Shown here: positions 17,873-27,423 of the stretch, one piece after another
Layout of the letters: each line of letters starts with the position of its first letter
Numbering within the stretch: position 1 is the first letter of the stretch
DNA from: Nocardia niwae NBRC 108934 = DSM 45340
GTDB taxonomy: Bacteria; Actinomycetota; Actinomycetes; Mycobacteriales; Mycobacteriaceae
DNA: 64,000 bases
Direction of reading: 5' to 3'
Assembly: GCF_001613465.1 (NCBI RefSeq)
Contig: NZ_BDCK01000020.1
Coordinates: 186,001-250,000 of the forward strand
The notes under the pieces: model-generated
Told to the model about the DNA's origin: nothing
The model's database searches: none
The model's input: only the letters and a program-made list of their open reading frames with translations
Made by a program: the position numbers and the translations under genes

Positions 17873-18762
17873 TGCGCAGGCTCGCCTTCCTGCTGCGCCC
17901 CAGCTGGCTGATCCTGGCGGTGCTGGTGGCCGCGTTCGCCTACCTGTGCTTCACCGTGCTCGCGCCGTGGCAACTCGGCAAGAACACGGCCACCTCGCAT
18001 CGCAACCAGCTGATCGCCGACTCGGTGAAGGCCGAGCCCGTGGACGTCACCACCGTGCTCTCCGGAAGCGACGAGCACACCGAGTGGCGGCGGGTCACCG
18101 CCGCCGGCGGTTATGTGCCGGACTCCACGGTGCTGGTGCGGCTGCGCCACCTCGACGGCGCTCCGGGGTACGCGGTGCTCGCGACGTTCCGGTTGGACGA
18201 CGGCCGCGTGCTGCTCGTCGACCGCGGGCTGGTGCCGGCGGTCGACGGCACCCGCCCGCCGCAGATCCCCGATCCGCCCATGGGGCCGCAGCGCATCGAA
18301 GCCAGGGTCCGGATGTCCGAGGGCGTCACGCCCGGCAAGGACCCGAGCGTCCAGGACGGCTACCGCCAGGTGTATTCCATCGACACCCCCCAGGAATCGG
18401 CGGTCCTGCGACAACCCCTCACCCCGGTGCCCACCGGCGGCGAACGCGGCGGTTACCTGCAGTTGAGCGAGAACCAACCGGGCGCGTTCACCCCGACTCC
18501 ACTCCCCCAGCTGGACGCGGGGCCCTATCTCTCCTACGGCCTGCAATGGCTGGCCTTCGGCATCATGGCTCCGCTCGGCCTCGGCTACTTCGTCTACGCC
18601 GAGATCCGGGAACGACGGAAGGAAAAGGCTTCCACCGCCGCACCGGCACCAGCGCCGTCCCCCGCCGACCAGCCCCGGGCCGATCCGGTCCCGTCGGCCT
18701 CTGCGGCCGCGCCGACCACAGAGGCTCGCCTCGCCGACCGCTACGGCCGCGGCCGCGGTTGA
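17872..18762 (+). CDS. SURF1-family cytochrome oxidase assembly protein
   Basis: SURF1 homolog (Rv2235-like), 296 residues. N-terminal membrane helix SWLILAVLVAAFAYLCFTVL, then the SURF1 signature WQLGKN and the extracytoplasmic domain containing EWRRVTAAGGYVPDS and VLLVDRGLVPA, and a second membrane helix LQWLAFGIMAPLGLGYFVYA. SURF1 assists insertion of haem and assembly of cytochrome c oxidase. The C-terminal 50 residues are a Pro/Ala-rich tail, longer than usual. The start overlaps the ptpA stop. It converges with the VOC gene, separated by a 10 bp hairpin. Confidence 0.92.
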   Translation: MRRLAFLLRPSWLILAVLVAAFAYLCFTVLAPWQLGKNTATSHRNQLIADSVKAEPVDVTTVLSGSDEHTEWRRVTAAGGYVPDSTVLVRLRHLDGAPGYAVLATFRLDDGRVLLVDRGLVPAVDGTRPPQIPDPPMGPQRIEARVRMSEGVTPGKDPSVQDGYRQVYSIDTPQESAVLRQPLTPVPTGGERGGYLQLSENQPGAFTPTPLPQLDAGPYLSYGLQWLAFGIMAPLGLGYFVYAEIRERRKEKASTAAPAPAPSPADQPRADPVPSASAAAPTTEARLADRYGRGRG

Positions 18763-18764
18763 TC

Positions 18765-18789
18765 CCGGCCGCGAACAGGTCGCGGTCGG
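18765..18789. terminator. hairpin between convergent SURF1 and VOC genes
   Basis: CCGGCCGCGA pairs with TCGCGGTCGG (10 bp, one G-U) around a 5-base loop, starting 2 bases after the SURF1 stop and 8 bases before the end of the convergent VOC gene. No T-tract on either side, as is common in high-GC actinobacteria. Probably a bidirectional terminator. Confidence 0.55.
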
Positions 18790-18796
18790 CCGAGCG

Positions 18797-19195
18797 CTAC
18801 GACTGATCCGGGCCGAGCAGATCCCACCGGTTCCCCGCGATGTCGAGGAACACCGCCACCCGCCCGTACGGCTCGTCGCGGGGCGCGCGCACGAACTCGA
18901 CCCCGCGCGAGACCATCCGGTCATACGCCGACTGGAAATCCTCGACCTCCAGGAAGAACCCGACCCGTCCCGCGATCTGCCGACCGATCACCGCGACTTG
19001 CGCCGCACCGTCGGCCCGGGCGAGCAGGATGCCCGTTTCGGCGCCGGGCGGCCGCACGACCACCCACCGTTTCGCGCGGCCGTCATTCGTGAGCGCCGCG
19101 GAATCCTCGACCAGCTCGAATCCCAGCGAATCGACGAAGAAATCGATCGCGGAGTCGTACTCCGCCACGACGATGGTCATCAGCCCGATCCGCAT
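18797..19195 (-). CDS. VOC/glyoxalase-fold protein
   Basis: Vicinal oxygen chelate superfamily protein of about 132 residues. It has the paired beta-alpha-beta-beta-beta pattern: MRIGLMTIVVAEYDSAIDFF at the N-terminus, FELVED and RWVVVRPPGAETGILL, then GFFLEVEDFQSAYDRMVSRG and the closing VAVFLDIAGNRWDLLGP typical of glyoxalase-like proteins. The final segment carries an Asp rather than the usual metal-binding Glu pattern, so catalysis is uncertain. I chose ATG 19195, where the fold begins, over the longer frame to 19249. Same strand as cobD, but 58 bp downstream of nothing shared; function unknown. Confidence 0.82.
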   Translation of the reverse strand: MRIGLMTIVVAEYDSAIDFFVDSLGFELVEDSAALTNDGRAKRWVVVRPPGAETGILLARADGAAQVAVIGRQIAGRVGFFLEVEDFQSAYDRMVSRGVEFVRAPRDEPYGRVAVFLDIAGNRWDLLGPDQS

Positions 19196-19253
19196 CCGCG
19201 CGAGCCTATCCGAATCGGAACGCGGGCTGGCCAGGTCGACGGCCCCCACCCCC

Positions 19254-20171
19254 TCAGCGTCTGGTCACCGCGACGGCGGCGGCGAGCAGAGTGGCGGCGA
19301 CTTGCACGGCTTCGGAAAGGCGGACCGCGCGGCGCAGGTCGTGCACCGTGGGAGCCGGGCCGTCCCCGAGCACCGGGCGCATCTCCACACCGTGCGGGTA
19401 CTCGGTACGGCCCCCCAGCCGGACGCCGAGGGCCCCCGCCATCGACGCTTCCACCACCCCCGCGTTGGGGCTGGGATGCCCGGCCGCGTCACGCCGCCAT
19501 GCGGCCAGGGTGGCAGCCGGCCCGCCGCCGATCGAGGAGGCGAGGGCGGCGGTGAGCAAACCGGTGACCCGCGCCGGGACCAGATTGGCCGCGTCGTCGA
19601 CGCGGGCGGCGGCCCAGCCGAAACGCCGGTAGCGCTCGTTGCGGTAGCCGATCATCGCGTCCAGCGTGTTGACCGCGCGATACCCGAGCAAACCCGGGAT
19701 GCCCGCCATGGCTCCCCACAGCACCGGCGCGACGGCCGCGTCGGAGGTGTTCTCGGCGATGGACTCCAGGGCCGCGCGGGCCAGCCCGTCCGCGTCGAGT
19801 GCCTGCGGGTCACGGCCGCACAGCGAAGGCAGCAGCGCGCGAGCGCCGTCGAGATCACCCTGCGTCAACCGGTCGGCCATCGCGTGACCGGTCCGGGCGA
19901 GGCTGCGTCCACCCAGCACGGTCCAGGTCGCGGCGGCGGTCGCGGCCACTCCGCCGCGCCGCACAGCCACCCCGAGACCGACCACCGCGCCGACGGCCAG
20001 CGTCTCGTGCAGCAACCCCGCCGCGCGCCGGTCGGCGTAGGTCACCGACTCCAAAGCCGCCACCGCCGAGCCGAATCCGGCCACGGGATGCCATCGGCGC
20101 GGATCGCCGAATACTCGGTCGAGCGCGAATCCGAGCAGCAATCCGAGCGCCCTGGAGGTCCCCTTCTGCAC
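19254..20171 (-). CDS. cobD: adenosylcobinamide-phosphate synthase CobD/CbiB
   Basis: Membrane enzyme of 305 residues that attaches the aminopropanol arm to adenosylcobyric acid in cobalamin biosynthesis. Family motifs: LDRVFGDPRRWHPVAGFG near the N-terminus, AALESIAENTSDAAVAPVLW, AVNTLDAMIGYRNERYRRFG, ARVDDAANLVPAR and the C-terminal GVVEASMAGALGVRLGG. Several hydrophobic segments match the multi-pass topology. Homolog of Rv2236c and in the same relative orientation to ptpA/SURF1 as in M. tuberculosis. Together with cobC this suggests the late aminopropanol steps of B12 assembly are encoded here. Confidence 0.95.
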   Translation of the reverse strand: MQKGTSRALGLLLGFALDRVFGDPRRWHPVAGFGSAVAALESVTYADRRAAGLLHETLAVGAVVGLGVAVRRGGVAATAAATWTVLGGRSLARTGHAMADRLTQGDLDGARALLPSLCGRDPQALDADGLARAALESIAENTSDAAVAPVLWGAMAGIPGLLGYRAVNTLDAMIGYRNERYRRFGWAAARVDDAANLVPARVTGLLTAALASSIGGGPAATLAAWRRDAAGHPSPNAGVVEASMAGALGVRLGGRTEYPHGVEMRPVLGDGPAPTVHDLRRAVRLSEAVQVAATLLAAAVAVTRR

Positions 20172-20229
20172 CCGGCGACAGTATCGGTCGCGCGTCGAGC
20201 GGCGCGCACGGCCCGGACCGTCCGCCCGG

Positions 20230-20256
20230 TGTCACACTCTGTGCCCCTGCGTCGTC
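20230..20256 (+). promoter_or_regulatory. ECF41-type autoregulatory promoter
   Basis: TGTCACA at 20230-20236, a 16-base spacer, then CGTC at 20253-20256. This is exactly the ECF41 target consensus described for this sigma factor family (TGTCACA-N16-CGTC). It lies about 60 bp ahead of the GTG of the ECF41 sigma gene at 20318, implying autoregulation and a 5' leader of roughly 55 bases. Confidence 0.8.
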
Positions 20257-20317
20257 GACTTGGTGACGCATCCATAGACTCGCCCGGCGAGGCCCGAACG
20301 ACGAACGGCGAACAGCA

Positions 20318-21277
20318 GTGACTTCCGAACAGCCTTCCCCCGAGTTCCTCGACCAGGCCGAGCTGGCGCGGCGGTTCGAGGAGCACCGCCCATATCTGCG
20401 CAGGCTCGCCTACAGCACACTGGGCAGTCTCAGCGACGCCGACGACGTCGTGCAGGAGGCGTGGTTGCGATTGCAACGCCAGTACGAGGCGGGCGCCGCG
20501 AGTGAGATCGACAACCTGCGCGCCTGGCTGTCCACCGTCACCGGCAGGCTGGCCCTCGATCACCTCGGCTCCGCCCGCGTCCGCCGCGAGCAGTACGTCG
20601 GCGAGTGGCTGCCGGAGCCGGAGGTGACCAGCTGGGACGACCCCGCCGACCGGGTCACCCAGGACGAGCGGGTCACCACCGCGCTGCTGGTGGTGCTCGA
20701 GTCCCTGTCCCCGGCCGAGCGCACCGCCTTCGTGCTCCAGGACGTCTTCGGGATGAGCGGCCCCGAGGTCGCCGAAGTGGTCGGACGCACCCCGGCCGCC
20801 GTCCGCCAGCTCGCCTCGCGGGCGCGCAAGCACGTCGAGCAGGGGACCCCGCGCTTCCCCGCTTCCCCGGACGAGCAGAAGAAGGTGGTGTCGGCCTTCT
20901 CCGTGGCCTGGCGTTCCGGCGACCTCAGCGCCCTGCTGGGCGTGCTCGACGCGAACGTCAGCCTGACCGCCGACGGCGGCGGCAAGGTGCCCGCCATCCG
21001 GCAGCCCGTGCGCGGCGCCGAACTGGTGGCCAAGCTGCTGCTCGGCTGGTACCACTCGCCGTCCGCGGTGGGCGGCTGGGGCCGCGCGGTGCTGGTCAAC
21101 GGCCAGCCCGGGCTGGTGGTCTTCGACGGCACCCACACGGGCGTGTTCTCCTTCACCGTCGACGACGGTCGCATCGTCGCGATCGACGTGGTCCGCAACC
21201 CGGACAAGCTGCGCGACCTGCCCGCCACCGGTGCGCCCGACTGGTTCATGGGCGAGGGCCGCACCGAGGCGGAGTAG
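20318..21277 (+). CDS. ECF41 sigma factor with SnoaL-like C-terminal domain
   Basis: RNA polymerase sigma factor of 319 residues (SigJ-like). Region 2 at about 15-85 ([13 protein letters not shown]), region 4 at about 125-178 ([20 protein letters not shown] then a helix-turn-helix), and a fused SnoaL-like domain from about 185. Two ECF41 hallmarks are present: YVGEWLPEP at 93-101 between the sigma domains, and DGGGK at 219-223 in the C-terminal domain. In this family the C-terminal domain regulates activity in place of an anti-sigma factor. An exact ECF41 promoter lies upstream. Unusual: the carboxymuconolactone decarboxylase/oxidoreductase gene normally beside ECF41 is not here; alanine dehydrogenase abuts the stop codon on the opposite strand. 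Confidence 0.93.
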   Translation: MTSEQPSPEFLDQAELARRFEEHRPYLRRLAYSTLGSLSDADDVVQEAWLRLQRQYEAGAASEIDNLRAWLSTVTGRLALDHLGSARVRREQYVGEWLPEPEVTSWDDPADRVTQDERVTTALLVVLESLSPAERTAFVLQDVFGMSGPEVAEVVGRTPAAVRQLASRARKHVEQGTPRFPASPDEQKKVVSAFSVAWRSGDLSALLGVLDANVSLTADGGGKVPAIRQPVRGAELVAKLLLGWYHSPSAVGGWGRAVLVNGQPGLVVFDGTHTGVFSFTVDDGRIVAIDVVRNPDKLRDLPATGAPDWFMGEGRTEAE

Positions 21278-22387
<1,110 letters not shown>

Positions 22388-22516
22388 ACCGTCATCGTCG
22401 CCCCGCGGCGGGGCCCGCGCCACGACCGACGCGCCGAGCGCACACGGCGACCACCCGCGGCCCGCCCGCGTGCGGGTTTCTCGGCACGTTGCCCAGCTGG
22501 GCGCGGACTGCCCGTC

Positions 22517-23284
22517 TCACACGGTGGCCGGCCTGCCCAACGGCGGTATCCGCAACTGCTCGGCGCGGCCGCCGAAACGGAAGACGTGTCCCAGGTAATC
22601 GAGCGTCTCGCTGAAGTGCGCCCAGCCTTCGGAATGGACCGGCACGATCACCGCGTCGCCGAGTATCTCGGCCGCCTGCAGCGCGGTGCGCGCGTTCAAG
22701 GTGACGTCGGTGTCGCCGAAACGGCCGATGTTCGCGGCGCCGATGTTGAGCACGGCGACGTCGATGCGGCCGATCCGTTCGACGATCTCGCGCACCACGT
22801 CCACGGACGCGTTGTCACCCGAGACGTACACCGTCGGCTCCCCCTCGGCGCGCAGCACGAACCCGGTGACGATCCCGCTGAACGGCTCGCAGCCCTCCGG
22901 TCCGTGCAGGGCGGGCACCCCGGTCACCTGCACTCCGTGCACCGTCACGGTCTCCCAGTTCTCCAGTCCGCGCACACCCTCGATCCGGGTGGCGGCGCCG
23001 GGTGTGGAAAGCACGGTCGGCACGGTGGTCAGCAGCTTCCGGCCGGAGTCGTCCAAGTTGTCGGCGTGTTCGTCGTGCGAGAGCAGCACTACGTCCACAG
23101 GGCCGACCTCCTCGGCCGACACCGCGGGTCCGGTGAGCTTGTGCAGCGTGACGGGTCCCGGGTAGTCGCCCGGCTCGTCGAAGGTGGGGTCGGTCAGCCA
23201 GGTGCGGTCCGCGTAGCGGAACCGCAAGGTCGGTCCGCCGATGTGCAGGATTTCCAGGCCGGTGCGTTCGATCGTGTCGCTCAT
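22517..23284 (-). CDS. metallo-beta-lactamase-fold hydrolase
   Basis: MBL-fold protein of 255 residues, UlaG/RomA-like. The zinc motif is SHDEHADN with His70, His73, Asp75 and Asn76; further ligands are probably His127 (PALHGPEG) and Asp in VSGDNAS. The order GGPTLRFRYADRTWLTDPTFD at the N-terminus is typical of the beta-lactamase_2 subgroup. Substrate unknown. It is divergent from the AraC-type regulator at 23356 with 71 bp between starts, which makes that regulator its likely controller. Confidence 0.88.
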   Translation of the reverse strand: MSDTIERTGLEILHIGGPTLRFRYADRTWLTDPTFDEPGDYPGPVTLHKLTGPAVSAEEVGPVDVVLLSHDEHADNLDDSGRKLLTTVPTVLSTPGAATRIEGVRGLENWETVTVHGVQVTGVPALHGPEGCEPFSGIVTGFVLRAEGEPTVYVSGDNASVDVVREIVERIGRIDVAVLNIGAANIGRFGDTDVTLNARTALQAAEILGDAVIVPVHSEGWAHFSETLDYLGHVFRFGGRAEQLRIPPLGRPATV

Positions 23285-23355
23285 GTCGTTGATCTTGTCC
23301 TGCCCGCAAGGAGGACAACAGTGGCCCGAGAGCCGCTTACCATTAAGATCGGGCC

Positions 23356-24357
23356 ATGCGTACGGTGGCCGTGTTGGCGTTCGACGGGATCAGCCCGTTC
23401 CATCTGTCCGTGCCCAGCCTCGTCTTCGGCCGGGTCGGCATCGACGGGCGCGCGCCGTATCGCGTGGACGTGTGCGCCGAGCGCCCCGGAAGCCTGCGCA
23501 CGCCCGCGGGTTTCGACATCCATGTCCAGCACGGACTGGAGACGCTGACCCGCGCGGGCACCGTCGTGATCCCGAGCTGGCGCGCCGGCGAACCGTTGTC
23601 CGGCGAACTGCGCGCCGCGCTGCGAACCGCCCACGCGGACGGTGCCCGGATCGTCGGTTTGTGCCTGGGTTCGTGGGCGGTGGCCGCCAGCGGACTGGCC
23701 GACGGGCGCGAGGTCACCACGCACTGGGCCTCCGCCGCCGAGCTGGCTCGCGCGTTCCCCGCGGTCCGGGTTCGCGCCGACACCCTGTGGTCGGATCTGG
23801 GCGACGTCGTGACCTCGGCGGGCGTGGCCGCGGCGCTGGACTGCTGCCTGCACCTGGTCCGCCGCGATCTCGGCAGCAAAACGGCCACCGAACTGGCCAG
23901 GTCGCTGGTCACCGCTCCGCATCGCAGCGGGTCGCAGGCGCAGTACATCCCCGTCGCGGTGCCCGAGGCCGCCGACGACGATCCGATCGAGCGGGCCATG
24001 GTCTGGGCGCGGACGCATCTCGGCGACCCGGTCGACCTGGACGGCTGGGCCCGGGTCGCGTTGATGTCGCGGCGCACCTTCACCCGCCGCTTCCGCGACC
24101 GCACCGGCACCAGCCCCCAGCAGTGGCTCCTGCTCCAGCGCACCGACCGGGCGCGGTTGCTGCTGGAATCCACCACCGACACCGTGGAGCGCATCGCCGT
24201 CGACACCGGCTTCGGCACGGCGATGAGCCTGCGTCACCACTTCCACCGCATCCTCGGCACCAGTCCCGCCGCCCACCGCGCCAGCTTCCAAGGGCAGCGC
24301 CAACCGGCGATCCCCCCGATGCGGGCCGTGGCCGGCCCGGGCAGCCGGGCCAGCTAA
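23356..24357 (+). CDS. AraC-family regulator with DJ-1/PfpI domain (GlxA-like)
   Basis: Transcription factor of 333 residues. Residues about 1-180 form a DJ-1/PfpI (glutamine amidotransferase-like) sensor domain with GLCLGSWAVAASGLADGR, where the Cys occupies the nucleophile-elbow position. Residues about 215-320 are the AraC double helix-turn-helix (LGDPVDLDGWARVALMSRRT, FTRRFRDRTGTSPQQWLLLQ, then VERIAVDTGFGTAMSLRHHF). Divergent from the MBL hydrolase and 10 bp upstream of the carbonic anhydrase gene on the same strand. Activator or repressor role of the MBL gene is inferred from position only. Confidence 0.92.
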   Translation: MRTVAVLAFDGISPFHLSVPSLVFGRVGIDGRAPYRVDVCAERPGSLRTPAGFDIHVQHGLETLTRAGTVVIPSWRAGEPLSGELRAALRTAHADGARIVGLCLGSWAVAASGLADGREVTTHWASAAELARAFPAVRVRADTLWSDLGDVVTSAGVAAALDCCLHLVRRDLGSKTATELARSLVTAPHRSGSQAQYIPVAVPEAADDDPIERAMVWARTHLGDPVDLDGWARVALMSRRTFTRRFRDRTGTSPQQWLLLQRTDRARLLLESTTDTVERIAVDTGFGTAMSLRHHFHRILGTSPAAHRASFQGQRQPAIPPMRAVAGPGSRAS

Positions 24358-24367
24358 GTTCGTGACC

Positions 24368-24883
24368 ATGCGGATTCAGCTGGGCGAGCATGCGCCAGAG
24401 ATCGAGGAGAGCGCGTGGATCGCGCCCAACGCCACCGTGATCGGCCGGGTGCGGCTCGGCGCCGAGGTCAGCGTCTGGTACAGCGCGGTGCTGCGCGGCG
24501 ACCTGGAGACGATCGAGATCGGCGCGCGCAGCAACATCCAGGACGGCTGCGTGCTGCACGCCGACCCGGGCTTCCCGCTGACCGTGGGCGCGGGGGTCTC
24601 GGTGGGGCACAACGCGATCCTGCACGGCTGCACGATCGGCGACGACGTGCTGGTCGGCATGGGCGCCACCATCCTCAACGGGGCCGTCGTCGGGCCGGGC
24701 AGCCTGATCGCGGCCAACGCGCTGATCCCGGAAGGCGCGCAGATTCCGCCCGGCTCGCTCGTGGCGGGCGTGCCCGGCAAGGTGCGCCGGGAGCTGCGCG
24801 CCGAGGAACAAGATCGCATTCGCCTGAATGCGACTGCCTACCTAGCAAATACAGCTCAACATCGCACGGCGAATGAGGTGTGA
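24368..24883 (+). CDS. gamma-class carbonic anhydrase-like protein
   Basis: Left-handed beta-helix hexapeptide-repeat protein of about 171 residues, similar to PaaY/YrdA/CaiE gamma carbonic anhydrases. Repeats run from IAPNATVIGRVRLGAEVSVW to GPGSLIAANALIPEGAQIPP. The three zinc-binding histidines are visible: His64 (VLHADPG), His81 (VGHNAIL) and His86 (LHGCTIG), which fits a trimer with metals at subunit interfaces. The ATG at 24368 is preferred; GTG 24362 adds two residues. It starts about 10 bp after the AraC gene, so the two are probably one transcript. Confidence 0.92.
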   Translation: MRIQLGEHAPEIEESAWIAPNATVIGRVRLGAEVSVWYSAVLRGDLETIEIGARSNIQDGCVLHADPGFPLTVGAGVSVGHNAILHGCTIGDDVLVGMGATILNGAVVGPGSLIAANALIPEGAQIPPGSLVAGVPGKVRRELRAEEQDRIRLNATAYLANTAQHRTANEV

Positions 24884-25050
24884 GACACGACACATTCATC
24901 CGGGGTCCCGTAGCGTTCGCTGATAGCATTCAGCCAGCGTGCCCGGCGACCCGGGCTCTCCTGTCGACACGGTTGTCGTGCGACTTGTAGCGCAGTGGGG
25001 AACCCACCCGGGTCGGTGGGTGGGTGAGCGTGCAGGCAGGAGGTATCACG

Positions 25051-25236
25051 GTGTCGTACGTGCAGTCGGGTATGCACGGGCCCAAGGGCCGGATCAGCGT
25101 CGCCGACATCGCGGCCCAGCCCGGCGGAGTCGAGGCACTCCAGCGCCGGGTTCATGAGTTGCGTTCCCGCGGTGTGGATTTCGCCGCGAATGCGATCGAG
25201 AAGGAAATGGCCGAGCTGGATCTGCCGCGCCAATGA
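25051..25236 (+). CDS. small conserved hypothetical protein
   Basis: Predicted protein of 61 residues, mostly helical and charged (VEALQRRVHELRSRGVDFAA, then NAIEKEMAELDLP). The GTG at 25051 follows a strong AGGAGG with 7-8 base spacing, which supports translation and rules against the longer frame to 25024. I do not recognise a family. It stands alone between the carbonic anhydrase gene and the convergent sensor-like gene, with a bidirectional hairpin right after its stop. Confidence 0.65.
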   Translation: MSYVQSGMHGPKGRISVADIAAQPGGVEALQRRVHELRSRGVDFAANAIEKEMAELDLPRQ

Positions 25237-25243
25237 CTTCGAC

Positions 25244-25284
25244 GCCACGGTCACCGCGGTCCCTCAGACCACGGTGACCGTGGC
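25244..25284. terminator. bidirectional hairpin terminator
   Basis: GCCACGGTCACCG (25244-25256) is perfectly complementary to CGGTGACCGTGGC (25272-25284), a 13 bp stem with a 15-base loop. It lies just after the stop of the 61-residue gene and overlaps the last codons of the convergent gene at 25264-26256. Confidence 0.65.
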
Positions 25285-26256
25285 GAGTCCGGCCGTGGTG
25301 TGCTGATCCAGCGCCATCAACGCGGCCCGTATCCGTACCGGTTGCCAACCGCCGTCCAGTCGCCGCAGGCGCACCGTTCCCTCCGTGCGATGCCGCGCCA
25401 GGTCTCGCGACAAGGTCTTCGCGGCCGCCAGGTCGTCCGGATGAATCTGCGGCCTCGGCTGCCCCGGGAGGTCCTCCCAGGCGATGTCCGGCATCGGCGG
25501 GCCGATCCATCGGATCAGCCGCAGGGAACGCAGGTTGACGATGGCGCGGTACTCGCCGGGTTCGGTGGCGGCTTCCAGTACGGCGTACTCCAGGATCGCC
25601 GGTGGCGGGGCCGCCGAGACCGCGGTGGACGCGCCGATGTCCTGGGTCACGCCACGCAGCAGCACGTGAGGTTCGCCCGCGTCATCGGGTTCGGTCACGA
25701 TCCGGCAGGCGAAATGCCCGGCGCGCAGGGCGCCGTCGTCGCGCCGGATGGTCCAGACCGCCTGATGCTCGGTGCCCGGCGCGGAGTTGACGATCTTGGC
25801 CAGCGCCTCGCTCTCGTCGCGATTGGTGACCAGGCGGGTGAACGCGCCCGCGATGGCCAGCTCGGCGGCGCGGTCGCGCGGCGCGACGCCGTACAGGTCC
25901 AGCAGGTCGGTGCTGCGCACCGAGCGATTGGTCGTGAGATCGAAGTGCCACGCACCCATCGGGTCGGCCGCCGCGACCGCCTCCTGCCGTGGACCGACCC
26001 ACAGTCGCACGGCATGCGTCTTCCGGGGCGCGATGAGCAGCGGCTCGGCCCGCACCGTGCGCCGCCCGTCGCCCGAGACCCAGGCGACCGGCACGCCGGT
26101 GGCGCACGCCTGCCGCAGCGCCGACTCCGCGTCGGCAAGCGACGACGGATTGCGCACGATATTGGTCAGCGGTACGAACGATTTCGGCGCCGACCCCACC
26201 GCGATCACGCGTCCCGGAAAGCCCGAGAAACACTCGAGCAGAATCCATTTCGTCAC
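25264..26256 (-). CDS. PAS-like sensor protein (mycobacterial DUF5593-like)
   Basis: Protein of about 330 residues that resembles a family common in mycobacteria and Nocardia annotated as DUF5593/PAS-like. The N-terminal hallmark WILLECFSGFPGRVIAVGSA then PKSFVPL is clear. A middle region AWHFDLTTNRSVRSTDLLDL resembles a PAS fold, and the C-terminal third (IHPDDLAAAKTLSRDLARHR then LRRLDGGWQPVRI) looks like a PAS/PAC module. No output domain, kinase or DNA-binding motif is seen, so it may be a stand-alone sensor. Start: GTG 26256, where the conserved part begins. The domain naming is from memory; the role is unknown. Confidence 0.72.
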   Translation of the reverse strand: MTKWILLECFSGFPGRVIAVGSAPKSFVPLTNIVRNPSSLADAESALRQACATGVPVAWVSGDGRRTVRAEPLLIAPRKTHAVRLWVGPRQEAVAAADPMGAWHFDLTTNRSVRSTDLLDLYGVAPRDRAAELAIAGAFTRLVTNRDESEALAKIVNSAPGTEHQAVWTIRRDDGALRAGHFACRIVTEPDDAGEPHVLLRGVTQDIGASTAVSAAPPPAILEYAVLEAATEPGEYRAIVNLRSLRLIRWIGPPMPDIAWEDLPGQPRPQIHPDDLAAAKTLSRDLARHRTEGTVRLRRLDGGWQPVRIRAALMALDQHTTAGLATVTVV

Positions 26257-26384
26257 CGCTGACGCCCCCGCGCGCCACCACCGGCGCGGCGCGGAGCCCC
26301 GGTCATCCCCCATAACATGAAATATGCTCTACCAGTTGTCATTTCGGCATCCCCGTCCCTGACCGCGGGACTCTTCGTGCGGTC

Positions 26385-27197
26385 TCAGGAACGGAATACC
26401 ATGTCCAGCACCTTCTCGTGGCAGGACCCGGCGATACGTGTGACCAGGTCCACAACAACGGCGTCCAGTCCGACCAGGACCTTCGCCTCGCCGCGCGCGG
26501 CGCCGCGCAGAATGGCCCGCGCCGCGGCGGCCGGGCTGGTCCGCGCGACGTGTCCTTCGAACCGGCGCACGACCTCCTCCGCGTCGACACCCGGCGCGAC
26601 GCTCGCCGACCGGGCGATCCCGGTGAGCACGCCGCCGGGATACACCCCGGTGACCCGCACCGAGCCGCCCGCCGCCCGCATGTCCTGGCGCAGCGAGTCG
26701 GTAAAGCCCCGCACGGCGAACTTCGCCGCGTTGTACGGCGCATGCCGCGCCACCCCCACCAGCCCGAACGCCGAGGAAATGTTCACCACATGCGCGCGAT
26801 CGGCGGCCAGCAGATACGGAAGGAACGCCTTGGTTCCGTTGACCACACCCCAGAAGTCGACGGCCATGACCTGTTCGAAATCACTGAACGGCGACTCGAG
26901 CACGCCGCCGACGTGCAGGATGCCCGCGTTGTTGAACAGCGCCTCGACCCGTCCGTACCGGGCGACGGTCCGCTCCGCGTACGCGAACACGGCCGCGCGG
27001 TCGGTGACGTCCACCGTGCTCACCGCAGGCTCCCGGCCCGCGGCGGCGCACAACTTCGCCGTCGCGGCGACCGCCTCCGCCGATTTGTCCGACAGCGCCA
27101 GCAACGCCCCCGCGCCCGTCAGGGCCACCGCCAATTCCCGGCCGATACCCGAGCCCGCGCCGGTGATCGCCACTACGCGATCCGCGAAATACCCCAC
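26385..27197 (-). CDS. short-chain dehydrogenase/reductase
   Basis: Classical SDR of 270 residues. Cofactor motif TGAGSGIG at 12-19, NNAG at 89-92, catalytic Ser141/142, Tyr155 and Lys159 (YNAAK). Asp37-type residue after the second strand (LLALSDKSA) suggests NAD(H) over NADP(H). Substrate unknown; the C-terminal variable region (GHVARTSPAAAARAILRGAA) resembles mycobacterial SDRs acting on lipids or alcohols. Divergent from the TetR gene at 27424, so probably repressed by it. Confidence 0.92.
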   Translation of the reverse strand: MGYFADRVVAITGAGSGIGRELAVALTGAGALLALSDKSAEAVAATAKLCAAAGREPAVSTVDVTDRAAVFAYAERTVARYGRVEALFNNAGILHVGGVLESPFSDFEQVMAVDFWGVVNGTKAFLPYLLAADRAHVVNISSAFGLVGVARHAPYNAAKFAVRGFTDSLRQDMRAAGGSVRVTGVYPGGVLTGIARSASVAPGVDAEEVVRRFEGHVARTSPAAAARAILRGAARGEAKVLVGLDAVVVDLVTRIAGSCHEKVLDMVFRS

Positions 27198-27423
27198 CGC
27201 TCAACCCCTTTCCGCACCGGCCGAGGGTGCGGCCGGAGGTCATCCACAGGCTAGCCAGTCGGATCTGGACGCGCGACCTGCTCGACGGTATCGCGAGGTC
27301 GGGCAATGCCCGGTCACGCTGCGCCCACCCAATGAAATAATGGACGTTCCCGTCCGCACCCCGTCGCGATGCCGCACCCACCGGCCACGGCCCGGCCACC
27401 GCGCCGAACCCACTGGAGATCCG

